A stretch of DNA of 15,455 nt from NCBI GenBank assembly GCA_028698395.1, contig JAQVDG010000016.1, forward strand, positions 1 through 15,455, in the 5' to 3' direction. The translations under genes and the position numbers were made by a program. The stretch comes from Weeksellaceae bacterium. GTDB lineage: Bacteria; Bacteroidota; Bacteroidia; Flavobacteriales; Weeksellaceae. The notes under the pieces are model-generated. The model was not told the DNA's origin. It searched no databases and saw nothing but the letters and a program-made list of their open reading frames with translations. This document shows, piece by piece, positions 15,409 to 15,455 of the stretch (position 1 is its first letter; each line of letters opens with the position of its first letter).

Positions 15409-15455
15409 ATGTTTGTAAAAGAGATTATACTTCGGAATTTTAAAAATTTTCAAGA
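15409..15455 (+). CDS. Start of a gene, probably a RecF/AAA-type ATPase (cut by window end)
   Basis: Only 15 full codons are visible, MFVKEIILRNFKNFQ. The pattern of a short beta strand, then LRNFKNF, is the usual N-terminus of RecF, SMC-like and OLD/AAA-type ATP-binding proteins, in which a Walker A motif follows within about 20-30 residues. The Walker motif itself lies outside the window, so the call rests on this short match and on a fitting -7 element just upstream. It could be RecF or one of many AAA ATPases; they cannot be told apart here. Confidence 0.55.
   Translation, partial: MFVKEIILRNFKNFQ

Overview
The window reads as chromosome of a low-GC member of the Bacteroidota, most likely class Flavobacteriia. 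Three things support this. First, it carries a type B T9SS sorting domain (gliding_CHU_C type) next to a PorP/SprF-family gene, a pairing typical of that phylum. Second, several genes are preceded by the Bacteroidota promoter form TTTG-N19-TAnnTTTG rather than by Shine-Dalgarno sites. Third, the F-type ATP synthase cluster stops after the gamma gene, and subunit a carries a signal peptide and a long N-terminal domain. No genus is assigned.

Layout. Bases 1-891 hold the C-terminal part of a hybrid histidine kinase / response regulator (end of HATPase, receiver, AraC-type HTH). It converges on, and overlaps by 4 bp, a minus-strand MFS/POT-like transporter (888-2525). A 356-bp non-coding stretch with a clear minus-strand terminator separates the transporter from argH (minus strand, true start 4165). 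argH is divergent from the ATP synthase cluster across a 134-bp region with a readable promoter for each direction. The cluster runs from a 2-TM AtpI/AtpZ-like protein and an overlapping 4-TM small protein to atpB, atpE, atpF, atpH, atpA and atpG, and ends at a strong terminator. The beta (atpD) and epsilon (atpC) genes are absent. A strong hairpin with a T-tract sits inside the cluster, right after atpE (subunit c).

Next come a TerC/Alx-family membrane protein (10145-11110), a 1029-residue secreted multidomain adhesin-like protein with a choice-of-anchor-L-type N-terminus and a type B T9SS signal (11216-14305), and its probable dedicated PorP/SprF-like outer-membrane partner (14363-15307), closed by a terminator. 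The last 47 bases start a new gene whose N-terminus looks like a RecF/AAA-type ATPase.

How the genes work together: most of the window is housekeeping (arginine synthesis, oxidative phosphorylation). The accessory part is the T9SS substrate/partner pair. I see no mobile element, CRISPR array, tRNA or rRNA. The most useful points for a second look are the intra-operon terminator after atpE, the exchanged His/Glu pair in subunit a, the 2-TM/4-TM pair heading the operon, the repeats in the argH/atp divergent region, and the adhesin/SprF pair. None of these proves a wholly new system.
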